Shown piece after piece: positions 31,974 to 40,750 of a DNA stretch of 64,000 nucleotides. Positions within the stretch are counted from its first letter, which is position 1. Each line of letters begins with the position of its first letter. The position numbers were made by a program, and so were the translations under genes. Below the pieces are notes generated by a model. It saw nothing but the letters and a program-made list of their open reading frames with translations, did no database searches and was not told the origin of the DNA. This stretch comes from SHZI01 sp031409515 (GTDB taxonomy: Bacteria; Pseudomonadota; Gammaproteobacteria; Steroidobacterales; GCA-2729495): NCBI GenBank assembly GCA_031409515.1, contig JANNXJ010000032.1, forward strand, positions 1 to 64,000, written 5' to 3'.

Positions 31974-34928
31974 TCACTGCAGCGCCAGCTCCATCACCAC
32001 GCCAGCCGCGTCGGTCTTGCCCTCGGCCGGCGCGACCAGAAAAACCCGGCCGGGATCGATGCCGGTGTCGGTGAGCAACAGCGACTGGACGGCTTCGGCG
32101 CGGGCCTTGGCGAGGGCAAAGAGCTCGGTGTCTGTCACCGCGACGCGCTGGCGCAGCCCCTCCTCGAGCAGACTGATCTGCACCGTCGGATCCGTGGCCT
32201 CCGGGGGCGGTTCGGGGACCGGCACGTCGTCCCCGTATTCCTGCCGATAGAAGATGGTGAGCAGCTTCAGGTAGGCCTTGGGATCGGCACTGATGGTGGC
32301 AAAGCTCACACCTTCCACAGGCTGTTTCTTCGCGACGAGTTCGGCTTTGCGCGCCGCGACCAACCTGGCCTGCAGGCCGGCTTCTGTAAGTACAGGGCCA
32401 TCCGCCGTCTTGCTGAATACCGCCGGCACACTCAACTGCAGGCCAGGCCTCTCGTTCAACGCCTGGACCAGCGACCGGACTTTCTCCTGGCCGGCTGCAT
32501 CGAGCCCCGGGTCGCCGGCCGGGAAGTCGATCAGGTTTATTTCCTCGCCGCCACCGAACAGGCTGCCCAGCAGGGCAAACGGCGCAGTGACCGCCTTCGT
32601 CAGCAGATTAACTAAGACCTTCCAGACGATCGGTCCAATGCGAAACTGGGGATCATCCAGGTCGCCGGTCACCGGCAGATCAAGATCGATAACGCCGTTC
32701 CGGTCCTTGAGCAGGGCGACGGCCAGCTTGAGCGGCAGGCTCACGGCATCCGGGCTCTCGACCTTGTCGCCGAGCTCAAGCTTGTCGATGACGAACTTGT
32801 GGTCGGCGACCAGCTTCCGGTCGTTCACCTTGTAGTTCAGGTCCATCGACAGCTTGCCCTGACGGATGGAATAGCCGGCAAAGCGCCCGGAATACGGTGT
32901 GAACGACGCCAGCTCGACGTTCTTGAACGTCATCGCCATGTCGAGGTAGGTCTCGGCAGCCAGCGGGTTCATGGCGCCGCGGATCGTGACTGGCGAGAAG
33001 CGGTCTACCTGCCCGTCCAGAGCGATTTTGGCCCGGGATCCGGCGGCCGACGACAGGCCGGCAATCGTGCCCTTCAGCTTCTCGATGCCGATGGCGAAGT
33101 TCGGCCGCGTCGTGAAGTCGGCAAACTTGGCCGAGCCGTTGGTGATCTTCAGCGTCCCTACGCGAACGGGGAATGGCGTCGCCTCAGCGGGGGACTGTTG
33201 TGCGTCTGGAGCGGGCTGCGTAACAGCCACTGATTCTGCGGTGCGATCCCCCCCAGGACCCACTGTTGGCCCCGGGACGACGGTGGCCACCGCGCCCGGT
33301 CCCGCGAGTATCGCCGCGACATTCGTGGTGCCATCCGGGCCGATGATCACCCGCGCGTAGGGGCTGCGCGCATCGATGTTCGCGACCGTGAGGCTCTCGG
33401 GCGCTGAGCGATAATCCACGCCCGTGAGGCGCAGTGCGTCCCACTTCACGAAGTCCTCGCGGAGCACGTTGTCGGTCGTGCTCAGGCCGTCGATGCTGAG
33501 GTCACCCTTGAAGCCGATTTGAGCAGCCGGCTGCGCGTCGGCATAGGTCAGCTGGCCCTTGAGGGACAGAGAGCCGTCAGTCAGCGTGAGACTGGTTTCC
33601 TGCACGATATAGGGCTGGGCGATGGCGAGTGCAATGGCACTCGCAGTGATGTCGGCCTCGGTGGCCAGCGTGTCCAGATTGGTCGTTGCGGCGACGGTAA
33701 GGGTACCGGCGGCGTTGACGGTCGCGTCCAGCGCCACCTTCACCGTCGTGCCGGGGTCCGTGGCATAGCCGTCGATGGTCACGTTGAGCGGTTGCAGGAC
33801 CAGTGCGGGCGCCGGCGTCAGGCCCCGGTCCTCGAGGCCCAGTCCCAGGTTCCGGACGTTGATGCGCGGGATGCTGACCTGCCAGGTCTTGTCTGACGCG
33901 GCAGCGGGTGCCGTGACCATCGGATCAAAAATCCCGGAGCGCTTGAGTTCGCCCTCGGGCGTCAGCCAGGTCTGGATCCTGCCCCCGGTGAGAGTGATCT
34001 CGCCGATCCGGGCCTTTTCCTCCGCCAGTGACAGCTGGAGACCCGACGCCGTGATGTTTTCCAGTTCGAGGTACTCGGTGGTCTCGCCCCGGTCCCGCAC
34101 GGCGAGCCCGGTGATGGACAGGCCCCCGGAGTCCACGACGAAGTCCAGGCCTGCCGGCAGGTCCGCAAACCGGTACTTGCCCTGGAGGCTGGCTGCGCCC
34201 TTCGTGACTTCCAGGCGCAACGCATCACCGAGGTACGCGGCGATGCGTGGCAAGGGCAGCCCGGTCAGCGTGAATTCGCCCTCCGACGACAGGGGCTGCG
34301 CCTCTAGGGTGCCACTCCAGGCAAAGCGACTGGAGTCGAAGAGCGTGGCATTCAGCTCATAGCGCTCACCCTCGGTCACGTAGGTACTGAAGTTCGTGAG
34401 CCGGAAGGTGAGTGGGCTCAGGCTGGCCACGTAGGGTGTGGGCCGGTCCCGGTCCTCAAAACGCACACTGCCTTTGGTCACGGCCAGATCCCCAATGATC
34501 AGGCGGGGCAGCGGCTCGTCAGCGGCCGGTGGTTCAGCCAGCTCTGGCGGCGTGTCCAGATCGGCCAGGTTCAGGGCGCCGCCGGGCCGCACGACGGCGT
34601 TTACCGCAAGACCGTCCAGGCTGATGGCCCGGAAGGACAGCGCCCGCCGCCACAGGGAATTCAGCTCCAGGTCCAGGAGCAGCCGGTCGAAACCCAGCAG
34701 TGGGCCGCCGTCCGCATCCGGGAGCGCGAGCTTGTCCACTTCCAGCGTGAGCGTGAAGGGATTGAAGCGCACCTCACCGATGGCCAGCTCCCGCCCGTAG
34801 TCCGCCCTGACGGTGTCCTGCGCCAGGCTCGTCACCAGCTTCGGCACTGCAAAGAACCCGAGCGCGGCATAGAGGGCCAGGACCGCCGCAACGGCCAGCC
34901 ACAGAAAAGGGCTGCGGAGCTTCTGCAT
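31974..34928 (-). CDS. DUF748/AsmA-like inner membrane-anchored periplasmic protein
   Basis: A 984-residue protein with one N-terminal membrane helix (residues about 9-29), then a long beta-rich periplasmic part. The DUF748 features are VRFNPFTLTLEVDKLAL, LDLELNSLWRRALSFRAISLDGLAVN and, late in the protein, LDLPVTGDLDDPQFRIGPIVWKVLVNLLTKAVTAPF. AsmA-like proteins are thought to bridge the envelope and move lipids or assist outer membrane assembly. The C-terminus (LLTDTGIDPGRVFLV) resembles OmpA-like peptidoglycan-contact segments. Its ATG overlaps the opposite-strand reading frame of the antiporter. Confidence 0.88.
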   Translation of the reverse strand: MQKLRSPFLWLAVAAVLALYAALGFFAVPKLVTSLAQDTVRADYGRELAIGEVRFNPFTLTLEVDKLALPDADGGPLLGFDRLLLDLELNSLWRRALSFRAISLDGLAVNAVVRPGGALNLADLDTPPELAEPPAADEPLPRLIIGDLAVTKGSVRFEDRDRPTPYVASLSPLTFRLTNFSTYVTEGERYELNATLFDSSRFAWSGTLEAQPLSSEGEFTLTGLPLPRIAAYLGDALRLEVTKGAASLQGKYRFADLPAGLDFVVDSGGLSITGLAVRDRGETTEYLELENITASGLQLSLAEEKARIGEITLTGGRIQTWLTPEGELKRSGIFDPMVTAPAAASDKTWQVSIPRINVRNLGLGLEDRGLTPAPALVLQPLNVTIDGYATDPGTTVKVALDATVNAAGTLTVAATTNLDTLATEADITASAIALAIAQPYIVQETSLTLTDGSLSLKGQLTYADAQPAAQIGFKGDLSIDGLSTTDNVLREDFVKWDALRLTGVDYRSAPESLTVANIDARSPYARVIIGPDGTTNVAAILAGPGAVATVVPGPTVGPGGDRTAESVAVTQPAPDAQQSPAEATPFPVRVGTLKITNGSAKFADFTTRPNFAIGIEKLKGTIAGLSSAAGSRAKIALDGQVDRFSPVTIRGAMNPLAAETYLDMAMTFKNVELASFTPYSGRFAGYSIRQGKLSMDLNYKVNDRKLVADHKFVIDKLELGDKVESPDAVSLPLKLAVALLKDRNGVIDLDLPVTGDLDDPQFRIGPIVWKVLVNLLTKAVTAPFALLGSLFGGGEEINLIDFPAGDPGLDAAGQEKVRSLVQALNERPGLQLSVPAVFSKTADGPVLTEAGLQARLVAARKAELVAKKQPVEGVSFATISADPKAYLKLLTIFYRQEYGDDVPVPEPPPEATDPTVQISLLEEGLRQRVAVTDTELFALAKARAEAVQSLLLTDTGIDPGRVFLVAPAEGKTDAAGVVMELALQ

Positions 34929-34956
34929 GGCTCATTATTACCCCAAGATACGGCTC

Positions 34957-36561
34957 ATGGTTGCCGTCTGGATCTCTGCTGCCTTTGCCCTCGGGCTGCT
35001 GGCTCGCCAGCTGGGACTACCCCCCCTCATCGGCTTTCTGGGCGCCGGCTTCCTGCTCAATGCCGCTGGCGTGGAGCGCGTGCCCGCCCTCACGGACGTC
35101 GCGCACCTCGGCGTCCTGCTGCTGCTGTTTTCCGTCGGCCTGAAGCTGCGCATCAAGAACCTGGTGCGGCCCGAGGTCTGGGGCGTCGCGCTGCTCCAGT
35201 TGGCAGTGGCTGTGCTGGTGGTCGTCCTGGCAACGCGCCTGGGCACGGGGTACACCTGGCCTCTGGTCCTCGTGCTGGCGAGTAGCCTGTCCTTCTCCAG
35301 CACCGTGCTCGCCGCAAAAATCCTGGAAGAACGGCGGGAGATCCGCGCCTTCCACGGGCGCGTCGCCATTGGCATCCTGATCTTCCAGGACCTGGTCGCC
35401 GTCGCCGTGCTCGGCTTCAATGACCAGCGGGCACTGGGCTGGAGTGCCGCGCTGGTCCTGCTCCTCCCGGTCGCGCAACCGCTACTCCGCAAGCTGCTGG
35501 ACCTGGCCGGCCACGGCGAGTTGCTCGTCTTGCTGGGTGGCTTGCTGGCTCTGGGATTAGGCGGCTATGGCTTCGAGGCGATCGGCCTGTCCGGTGAGCT
35601 GGGCGCCCTGCTGATCGGGATGCTGCTCGCCAACCACCCGAAAGCCATCGAACTCAGCGACTCACTGTGGGGCCTGAAGGAGTTCTTCCTCGTCGGCTTT
35701 TTCCTCACCATCGGCCTCACCGGCCTGCCCACCTGGGAAACCCTGGAACTGGCGGCGCTGCCTCTTGCCCTCCTGCCGCTGAAGGCACTGCTGTACTTCC
35801 TGCTGCTGCTGGCCTTCGGCCTGTCGGCGCGCACGGGTTTTCTCGCCAGTCTGAGCCTCGCGACCTACAGCGAGTTCGGACTGATTGTCATGGCCGCGGG
35901 CGTGGAGCGGGGGCTGGTTCCTGCGGAGTGGCTGGTGGCCACCGCGATTGCCGTGGCCACCTCCTTTGCCATAACGGCGCCGCTCAGCCGCCATGCCCAC
36001 GAAATCTTCGCCGTGCTGGAACGTTTCCTGCGGCTCTTTGAGCGCAAGCGCCGCCACCCCGATGACGAGCCGATTTCCTTAGGCGTTGCGGACGTGGTGG
36101 TGGTGGGCATGGGCCGGGTCGGGACCGGCGCCTATAACCACGCCCGGGACCTGGGGCGCAAGGTGGTGGGTCTGGACAGCGACCTGGGGAAGGTGGAGCG
36201 GCATCTCGGTGAGGGCCGGCGGGTGGTCTACGCGGATGCCGAGGACCCGCTGCTCTGGCACCGCCTGCGGCTGGATCACGTGCGGGTGATCATGCTCGCG
36301 GTACCCGACTCGGAGGCGAAGATCCTGGCGAGCGAGCAGTTGCGCCGGCGGGGCTATACCGGACTCATCAGCGCCACCTATGTCTGGCCGGAGGAGCGGG
36401 AACCCATCCTCACGGCCGGGGCGGACGTGGCCTACAACTACTTCGCAGAGGCCGGGGTGGGCCTGGCAGCGGACACCTTTGAGGCGCTTGCGCCGGAGCT
36501 CAAATCCCGGCTCAATAAGCAGCCGCAGGCAGCCACGCCAGTCGAAACGAAGCGCCCATGA
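34957..36561 (+). CDS. KefB/YbaL-type monovalent cation:proton antiporter with TrkA-N domain
   Basis: A 534-residue CPA2-family antiporter. It has a membrane domain of about 12 helices (LIGFLGAGFLLNAAG, VLLLLFSVGLKLR, GILIFQDLVAVAVL) and then a cytosolic TrkA-N Rossmann domain. That domain starts DVVVVGMGRVGTGAYNHARDLG and senses NAD(H) or thiol adducts. It probably exchanges potassium for protons under stress. The ATG at 34927 overlaps the DUF748 start codon on the other strand, so the ATG at 34957 is preferred; ten more N-terminal residues cannot be excluded. It heads an operon of five genes, the next overlapping by four bases. Confidence 0.88.
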   Translation: MVAVWISAAFALGLLARQLGLPPLIGFLGAGFLLNAAGVERVPALTDVAHLGVLLLLFSVGLKLRIKNLVRPEVWGVALLQLAVAVLVVVLATRLGTGYTWPLVLVLASSLSFSSTVLAAKILEERREIRAFHGRVAIGILIFQDLVAVAVLGFNDQRALGWSAALVLLLPVAQPLLRKLLDLAGHGELLVLLGGLLALGLGGYGFEAIGLSGELGALLIGMLLANHPKAIELSDSLWGLKEFFLVGFFLTIGLTGLPTWETLELAALPLALLPLKALLYFLLLLAFGLSARTGFLASLSLATYSEFGLIVMAAGVERGLVPAEWLVATAIAVATSFAITAPLSRHAHEIFAVLERFLRLFERKRRHPDDEPISLGVADVVVVGMGRVGTGAYNHARDLGRKVVGLDSDLGKVERHLGEGRRVVYADAEDPLLWHRLRLDHVRVIMLAVPDSEAKILASEQLRRRGYTGLISATYVWPEEREPILTAGADVAYNYFAEAGVGLAADTFEALAPELKSRLNKQPQAATPVETKRP

Positions 36562-37103
36562 CCCTAGCCCAGATCGCCGTCAAAGCCGAGGCGGACATAC
36601 TCCCGCTCTACCGGGGCACGCCCATTGGCGACCTGCTGCGCTACCAGAACCTGGCCGCACCGCCGCGCAAGTACGTCCGGCCGGAAGTGCTGCTGGCCAC
36701 CTGCCTCGAGCAGCAGGCGGCCCTGCGGGTGCCCGAGGGTTTTGCCATTGCCCTGCACACGGCCGGCGCCAGCCTCAAGCGGGACCCCTTCAAGGTGTCC
36801 TGGGCGATTGGCGTCGCTGGCGTGTCGGCCATTGCTATCGTCGGTCACGACGACTGCCGGCTGGTGGAGCTCCGCAGTCTTAGGGAGCAGTTCGTGGTGC
36901 AGATGATCGCGGCGGCAGGCTGGGAACGGCCGGCGGCTGAGCAGCACTTCGACCACTGGAGCGATCTGTTTGAAGTCGACGAGCCGGTGGGCTTTGTGGC
37001 CGCCGAAGCTGCCCGGGTGCAGAGCCGCTATCCGAAGCTGCTCGTGGCGCCACTCATTTACCAGTCGGCGACCGGCGACCTGACCCAGGTGGTGGCAGAG
37101 TGA
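36558..37103 (+). CDS. Beta-carbonic-anhydrase-like protein with altered active site
   Basis: A 181-residue protein that appears to share the beta-carbonic anhydrase fold. The zinc ligands align as C49, H97 and C100 (LLATCLEQQ, IVGHDDC), and GVSAIAIVGH matches the central strand. The Asp-Arg dyad normally found in CMDSR is CLEQQ here, so hydratase activity may be lost or changed. It overlaps the antiporter and the lipoprotein genes by four bases each. A bicarbonate or pH sensing role beside a cation:proton antiporter is a plausible inference. Family assignment is moderate. Confidence 0.6.
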   Translation: MTLAQIAVKAEADILPLYRGTPIGDLLRYQNLAAPPRKYVRPEVLLATCLEQQAALRVPEGFAIALHTAGASLKRDPFKVSWAIGVAGVSAIAIVGHDDCRLVELRSLREQFVVQMIAAAGWERPAAEQHFDHWSDLFEVDEPVGFVAAEAARVQSRYPKLLVAPLIYQSATGDLTQVVAE

Positions 37104-37633
37104 GACGGGCATTCCTGCGAGTTGCGCTGCCAGTGGTCCTGCTGGGCGTGCTGGCTGGCTGTGCACAGCCATTGCCGGAGGCGGAGTTGCTGATCCCCGT
37201 CAACGCCAAATGCACGACCTGCGAGGACTTCATCCGCTGCGATGGCAGCTCCGGCAATGCTGCCGTGTACGACCCCAGTTTCGATATCTACCGGCTGGAG
37301 CCCAAGGGCACGCTGGCCCAGCTGGCGACCGTGTGGGAATTCCTCATCCAGCTCTTCTACACGCGGACGGAGGACGTGCGGCCGTTGTCGGTTTATGCGC
37401 AGCGCCCCGGCACGACGGAAGCCTTCGAGCGATCAACCACGGGGGATGCGGAGGCGCGCATCGATCTCGTCGAGCACCGGATTCAGGTGCCGGACGCATG
37501 GATCGACCAGATCACCGGTCAGCGCCGCGGGACGGACAACACACCCCGGGGCTACTGCCGGCTGCTGAACCCGACCGAGGGCCGGGAACTGCTGAAATTG
37601 TTCACTGAAGAGTCCGCCAAAGGTAAGCCATGA
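37100..37633 (+). CDS. Uncharacterised lipoprotein
   Basis: A 177-residue predicted lipoprotein: a hydrophobic leader ends in the lipobox LAGC (Cys at residue 21). Mature cysteines follow as CTTCEDFIRC, then one more in GYCRLL. No known domain is recognised. The start is GTG, overlapping the previous gene's stop (GTGA). Its place between a carbonic-anhydrase-like gene and a DoxX-like gene suggests an envelope partner of the antiporter operon. Confidence 0.7.
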   Translation: MRRAFLRVALPVVLLGVLAGCAQPLPEAELLIPVNAKCTTCEDFIRCDGSSGNAAVYDPSFDIYRLEPKGTLAQLATVWEFLIQLFYTRTEDVRPLSVYAQRPGTTEAFERSTTGDAEARIDLVEHRIQVPDAWIDQITGQRRGTDNTPRGYCRLLNPTEGRELLKLFTEESAKGKP

Positions 37634-38142
37634 GTGCCAGTGCAGAACTCCAGCCGTTCCGCTTTGCTGACATCCGCAGGGCGCCGGGCAGGACTGTAGG
37701 GATTGCCGTCGTCCTGCTGCTCCGCTATCTGATGGCGCTGTTCTTTCTGGGCTCGAGCATCAACAAGCTGTCCAAAGGCTGGCTCTGGTCGGACTACGCC
37801 CGGACTGTCTTTCAGTCCCGGCTGGCTGAACTGGATCCGGCCACCTTCGGCGCGAAGTTTCTCAGTCAGTTTGCCATTCCCTGGTACCCCCTCATCGCCT
37901 GGATCGTGACGCTATCCGTGATCACCGTGACGATCAGTCTGGCGCTGGGCCTGGCCACGCGCTGGGGAGCAGCGCTGGCCGTGTGGCTGATGGTGATGTT
38001 TGCCATCGGCGGCTACTACGATGCTTCGCTGCTGCCCTTGTGGGCCATCGCGGCGCTGTTCGTCATCTTCCCCACGGGCCGGTGGTTCGGGCTGGACCGC
38101 CGCCTGCACGCGCGCCATCCCGCCAGCCCCTGGTTCAGATAG
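37630..38142 (+). CDS. DoxX/DoxD-like inner membrane protein
   Basis: A 170-residue membrane protein with four predicted helices. LLLRYLMALFFLGSSINKL near residues 29-47 and the later ALGLATRWGAALAVWLM fit the DoxX/TQO-small-subunit family. Such proteins associate with quinone-linked redox or thiosulfate oxidation complexes, but many members are uncharacterised. It overlaps the lipoprotein gene by four bases; the M48 protease gene follows after 18 bases. Confidence 0.78.
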   Translation: MSASAELQPFRFADIRRAPGRTVGIAVVLLLRYLMALFFLGSSINKLSKGWLWSDYARTVFQSRLAELDPATFGAKFLSQFAIPWYPLIAWIVTLSVITVTISLALGLATRWGAALAVWLMVMFAIGGYYDASLLPLWAIAALFVIFPTGRWFGLDRRLHARHPASPWFR

Positions 38143-38160
38143 CAGGAGCGCAGGCACGCC

Positions 38161-39009
38161 ATGTACAGGCTCACTCTGGCAATTCTGCTCGTCACCCTGG
38201 TCAGCGCCTGCGCGACGAGCCCCACCGGCCGGAAGCAGCTGATGCTGGTCTCCGAGCAGTCTGCAATCTCCCAGTCGAAGCAGGCCTACGTGCAGACCAT
38301 GGGCAAGCTGAGTTCCGAGGGCAAGCTGGTCACTGATCCGAAAATCCTCAAGCGCGTGGACACCATCACCGGCCGACTGATTGCCCAGGCAATCATCATG
38401 CGGCCCGCCACCAATCAGTGGGAATGGAGCGTGCAGGTCATCGATGATCCGAAGGAAGTGAACGCCTGGTGCATGGCCGGCGGCCGCATGGCGCTCTACA
38501 CCGGCCTCCTGCAGAAGATCGACCCCACCGATGACGAACTGGCCCAGGTGATGGGGCACGAGATCAGCCACGCCCTGGCCAATCACACCGCTGAACGTAT
38601 GTCCAATGCCATGCTCAGCCAGGGGCTAGCACTGGGGGTGGGCATCGCTGCGGATTCCGCCGCCGTAATGGCCGGGGCGCAGGGAGCGGCCATGCTCGCC
38701 GTGACGCTGCCCAACAGCCGCACCTCGGAAACTGAAGCGGATCGCATCGGCATCGAACTGGCGGCCAAGGCGGGCTATGACCCGCGGGCGGCCGCCACGC
38801 TCTGGCAGAAGATGGGCAAAGTCGGTGGCAGCGGGCCGCCCCAGTTTCTCAGCACGCACCCCGCGCCGGGCAACCGGCAGGCCACGCTGGCTGCCCTGGA
38901 AGCCCAGATGATGCCCTACTACGAGCAACCGGGACCGCGGCCGATGTATCAGCTGGTTCGCGCACCAGTGCCGCTGCCCGCAAAGAAAAACGCCCCGGCT
39001 TTGCGGTAG
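38161..39009 (+). CDS. M48 family metalloprotease lipoprotein (LoiP/BepA-like)
   Basis: A 282-residue zinc protease at the outer membrane's periplasmic face. The lipobox SACATS places Cys at residue 17. The zinc site is HEISH (133-137), and the third ligand lies in SETEADRIG. Family stretches NAWCMAGGRMALYTGL and FLSTHPAPGNR are present. Relatives degrade misassembled outer membrane proteins. The TAG stop lies in a GTAGGAGCGC motif, and the gene overlaps the convergent NYN gene by 61 bases. Confidence 0.92.
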   Translation: MYRLTLAILLVTLVSACATSPTGRKQLMLVSEQSAISQSKQAYVQTMGKLSSEGKLVTDPKILKRVDTITGRLIAQAIIMRPATNQWEWSVQVIDDPKEVNAWCMAGGRMALYTGLLQKIDPTDDELAQVMGHEISHALANHTAERMSNAMLSQGLALGVGIAADSAAVMAGAQGAAMLAVTLPNSRTSETEADRIGIELAAKAGYDPRAAATLWQKMGKVGGSGPPQFLSTHPAPGNRQATLAALEAQMMPYYEQPGPRPMYQLVRAPVPLPAKKNAPALR

Positions 39010-39767
39010 GAGCGCACCTTGTAGTTGCCCCGCTGCTGGTCAAACTCCAGCTCGAGCATGCCCTGCTTGGCGGCATCCTCGAGCAGTTCGGAAAAGCTGC
39101 GGTAACCGTAAACCGTCTCGTTGAAGCCCGGATACACGCGGCGTACGGTCTGCTTTACCAGTGAGCCCCAAAGCGGGTCGTATTCCTGGGACAGGGATTC
39201 CACGGTGGCCGCAACCTTGTCCAGGGCGTCCGCCTGCTCCGTGTTCTTCGAGGGCGTGGCCCGGGTTCGGGTCCGCTTCGACACCGTGATGAGATCGTCG
39301 TAGAAAATGAACTCGTCGCAGTTGGACGCGAGGAGGTCCGACGTCGAGTTGCGCACTCCACAACCGATTACGCGCTTGTCGTTCTCCTTGAGCTTGGAAG
39401 CCAGCGGGGAGAAGTCGCTGTCGCCCGTGAGCAGCACGAAGGTGTCGATATGGGCTTTGGAGTAGCACATATCCAGTGCGTCCACGACCATGCGGATGTC
39501 CGCACTGTTCTTGCCACTGACCTTGGTCTGGGGGATATCAATCATCTCGAAGCCCTGCATGTGGAACTCATGCATGAACTGCTTATAGCGGGTCCAGTCG
39601 CAGTAGGCGCGCTTGGCCACGATCCGGCCCTTCTCCAGCAGGCGCTTCAGGACGAGATCGATGTCAAACCGTCCGCCCTTCGTGTCCTGGACACCGAGTG
39701 CCAGGTTCTCAAAGTCGACGAAGACAGCAATGGCGACTTCGCTGTTTCTTGGGACATCAGTGGCCAT
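38949..39767 (-). CDS. NYN-domain (LabA/DUF88) putative ribonuclease with LOTUS domain
   Basis: A 272-residue protein. An N-terminal NYN/PIN-like nuclease domain carries FVDFENLAL and LLTGDSDFSPLASKL, with the acidic residues expected for metal-dependent RNA cleavage. A C-terminal OST-HTH/LOTUS domain (DPLWGSLVKQTVRR through GNYKVRSY) probably binds RNA. The ATG at 39767 gives the usual start; an earlier one at 39818 adds 17 residues. The last 20 or so residues (RKAGAFFFAGSG) lie antisense to the M48 gene tail and are probably an extension beyond the family end. Confidence 0.88.
   Translation of the reverse strand: MATDVPRNSEVAIAVFVDFENLALGVQDTKGGRFDIDLVLKRLLEKGRIVAKRAYCDWTRYKQFMHEFHMQGFEMIDIPQTKVSGKNSADIRMVVDALDMCYSKAHIDTFVLLTGDSDFSPLASKLKENDKRVIGCGVRNSTSDLLASNCDEFIFYDDLITVSKRTRTRATPSKNTEQADALDKVAATVESLSQEYDPLWGSLVKQTVRRVYPGFNETVYGYRSFSELLEDAAKQGMLELEFDQQRGNYKVRSYRKAGAFFFAGSGTGARTS
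39006..39015 (+). repeat. GTAGGAGC half site at the M48 protease stop
   Basis: GTAGGAGCGC with its internal TAG serving as the stop of the M48 gene. No complementary right arm follows, so this is a remnant or a chance match. It is listed because the same motif marks three other stop codons in the window. Confidence 0.35.
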
Positions 39768-39859
39768 CGGGGCTCCAGATACTGTTGCGAGGGGCGCATC
39801 AAACAATGCCCAGGGCAATCTTACTGGTATCCGGGCCTTGATTTGCTAGGCTTATCGCC

Positions 39860-40747
39860 ATGAGCAACCCTCTGGCAGAGAAAGTGCCCATCTCCGGCGC
39901 CCGCTACAGCCGGTTCGCGGCGCGGCCCATGACCGGCTCCTTCGGGGCCCTGATCAGTGGCATCCAGATCGCCGAGGCCCTGACGAACGAGACACTGTTT
40001 GCCGAACTGCGCGCCGCCTGGGTGCGCTACCAGGTGCTGCTCTTCCGGGACCAGGTACTGACGCCCGACCAGCATCTGGCCCTCGGCAAACGCTTTGGCG
40101 ACATTCAGGAGCAGGGCTACGTGGGCAGTCTGGCCGGACATCCCGGCGTCTGGGTCCAGGAGTACCCGGCCCTCTATCAGGGGCCGGTGAACGACATCAA
40201 CTGGCACTCCGACAGCTCGTTCCGGGCCAACCCCACCCGGGGCTCACTGCTGTACGCGCTGGAGGTGCCGGAGGGTGCGGGGGACACGGTGTGGGCCGAC
40301 ATGTGCGAGGCCTACGCGGACCTGTCCCCGGCCTGGCGGCAGTTCCTGGAGCCGCTCACGGCAATTCACGACAACGTGACGAAGAACTTTCACCGGATCT
40401 TCGATTCCATGGGCGGGGAAGCACTGGCCAAGATGCGCAAGTTCCTGCAGCCCACCGAGCACCCGGTGATCTGCACGCACCCGGAGAGCGGTCGGCGCTT
40501 CCTCTTCGTTGCGGAACTCATGACCCGGGAGATCACCGGGATGAGCGAGCGGGAGAGTCGTGCCGTGCTCGACTTCCTGTTCGCGCACCAGACCCGGCCC
40601 GAGTTCCAGTGCCGCTGGCACTGGGAGCCGAGGTCCCTCGCTCTCTGGGACAACTATTCAACGATCCACCGGGGGATCTTTGATTTTGGCCAGAGTCATC
40701 GGCTGATGCACCGCGTGTCATTTCACGATCACTGGCGCCCGGCCTGA
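39860..40747 (+). CDS. TauD/TfdA family Fe(II)/2-oxoglutarate dioxygenase
   Basis: A 295-residue cytoplasmic dioxygenase of the TauD/TfdA family that hydroxylates small acids such as taurine, alkyl sulfates or aryloxyacetates. The iron ligands are H116 and D118 in NWHSDSS and the distal His in STIHRGIFDF. The 2-oxoglutarate Arg lies in the HRLMHRVSFHDHW end. It starts 40-odd bases after the decayed sulfate/pilus-independent gap and is followed four bases later by the PQQ dehydrogenase. The substrate is unknown; sulfur- or aryl-ester use would fit nearby sulfatase and esterase genes. Confidence 0.9.
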   Translation: MSNPLAEKVPISGARYSRFAARPMTGSFGALISGIQIAEALTNETLFAELRAAWVRYQVLLFRDQVLTPDQHLALGKRFGDIQEQGYVGSLAGHPGVWVQEYPALYQGPVNDINWHSDSSFRANPTRGSLLYALEVPEGAGDTVWADMCEAYADLSPAWRQFLEPLTAIHDNVTKNFHRIFDSMGGEALAKMRKFLQPTEHPVICTHPESGRRFLFVAELMTREITGMSERESRAVLDFLFAHQTRPEFQCRWHWEPRSLALWDNYSTIHRGIFDFGQSHRLMHRVSFHDHWRPA

Positions 40748-40750
40748 ACC

